A stretch of 13,736 nucleotides of DNA from Thioalkalivibrio sp. Lineage in GTDB: Bacteria; Pseudomonadota; Gammaproteobacteria; Ectothiorhodospirales; Ectothiorhodospiraceae. Below the pieces are notes generated by a model. That model had not been told where the DNA came from. It ran no database searches and was given only the letters and a program-made list of their open reading frames with translations. The position numbers and the translations under genes are program-made. Below, one piece after another: positions 13,658 to 13,736 of this stretch. The stretch covers positions 1-13,736 of the forward strand of contig SLHN01000025.1 in NCBI GenBank assembly GCA_007136145.1, in the 5' to 3' direction. How positions within the stretch are numbered: the first letter of the stretch is position 1; each line of letters begins with the position of its first letter.

Positions 13658-13736
13658 CGCGGCCGAGCCGCTGGTGGCTGTGCACCCAGGCAACGGACAT
13701 GCGTCGATCCTTCGACGGACTGTCGGCGCTGGTGCG
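13651..13736 (+). CDS. tnpB: IS66-family TnpB, 5' part only
   Basis: The 28 codons visible read MLTRPSRWWLCTQATDMRRS and then FDGLSALV. The DMRRSFDGL string is the hallmark of IS66 TnpB (orf2), normally about 115 residues. The ATG overlaps the end of tnpA by 7 bases. The gene is cut by the end of the window, not visibly broken. Confidence 0.85.
   Translation, partial: MLTRPSRWWLCTQATDMRRSFDGLSALV

Larger units (their letters stand above)
13243..13736 (+). mobile_element. IS66-family insertion sequence, left part, cut by window end
   Basis: The left end is placed at GTAAGCGC (13243), the typical terminal bases of IS66-family elements, followed by an IS66-type tnpA and the start of tnpB. A 6-bp hairpin (CGCGGC/GCCGCG, 13270-13286) lies in the leader. 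If the boundary is right, the adjacent 8 bases GCTGTAGA (13235-13242) should be the target duplication, repeated at the right end. The transposase gene tnpC and right end lie outside. Confidence 0.75.

Overview
The window is GC-rich, densely coding bacterial chromosome with a small mobile-element fringe. The Wza/Wzc-type capsule export genes, the REP-like intergenic hairpins and the IS66 element fit a GC-rich gammaproteobacterium, perhaps of the Ectothiorhodospiraceae/Chromatiales kind. That placement is inference from gene content and composition only.

Layout. 1-325: gene-free, with REP-like hairpins. 326-3054 (minus): a two-gene unit, an aldo/keto reductase followed by a short MutS2-like ATPase. 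Their stop and start codons overlap by one base (TAATG). 3055-3421: gene-free, holding two tandem 121-bp repeat units and a rho-independent terminator. 3422-10523 (minus): an exopolysaccharide/capsule operon in the order wza-like exporter, wzc-like co-polymerase/tyrosine kinase, an unusual J-domain membrane protein, and a Wzy/O-antigen-ligase-family membrane protein. The terminator lies directly after the last gene. 10524-10772: divergent control region with overlapping dyads. 10773-12023 (plus): membrane-anchored helical-repeat protein with a C-terminal beta-rich domain, probably part of the same system. 12024-12361: leader region with a candidate promoter. 12362-13126 (plus): secreted orphan protein with a Pro/Ala-rich linker. 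13127-13242: REP-like unit. 13243-13736: left end of an IS66-family element (tnpA, start of tnpB), cut by the window edge.

How the genes work together. Wza-like lipoprotein (outer-membrane pore), Wzc-like protein (chain-length control and tyrosine autokinase) and the Wzy-like protein (polymerase or ligase) are the assembly and export core of a Wzy-dependent-type polysaccharide. No glycosyltransferase, flippase or Wzb phosphatase is present here, so the rest of the locus must lie elsewhere. The J-domain protein sits between kinase and polymerase genes and overlaps the latter by 32 bp. This suggests a role in the same complex, possibly recruiting DnaK on the cytoplasmic side while exposing an NTF2-like domain outside the membrane.

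The two signals most worth attention are the J-domain/TM/Ala-rich/NTF2-like fusion and the family of REP-like hairpins. The hairpins have a 5' GTAG foot, paired inverted units, and compensatory stem changes between two sequence subtypes.
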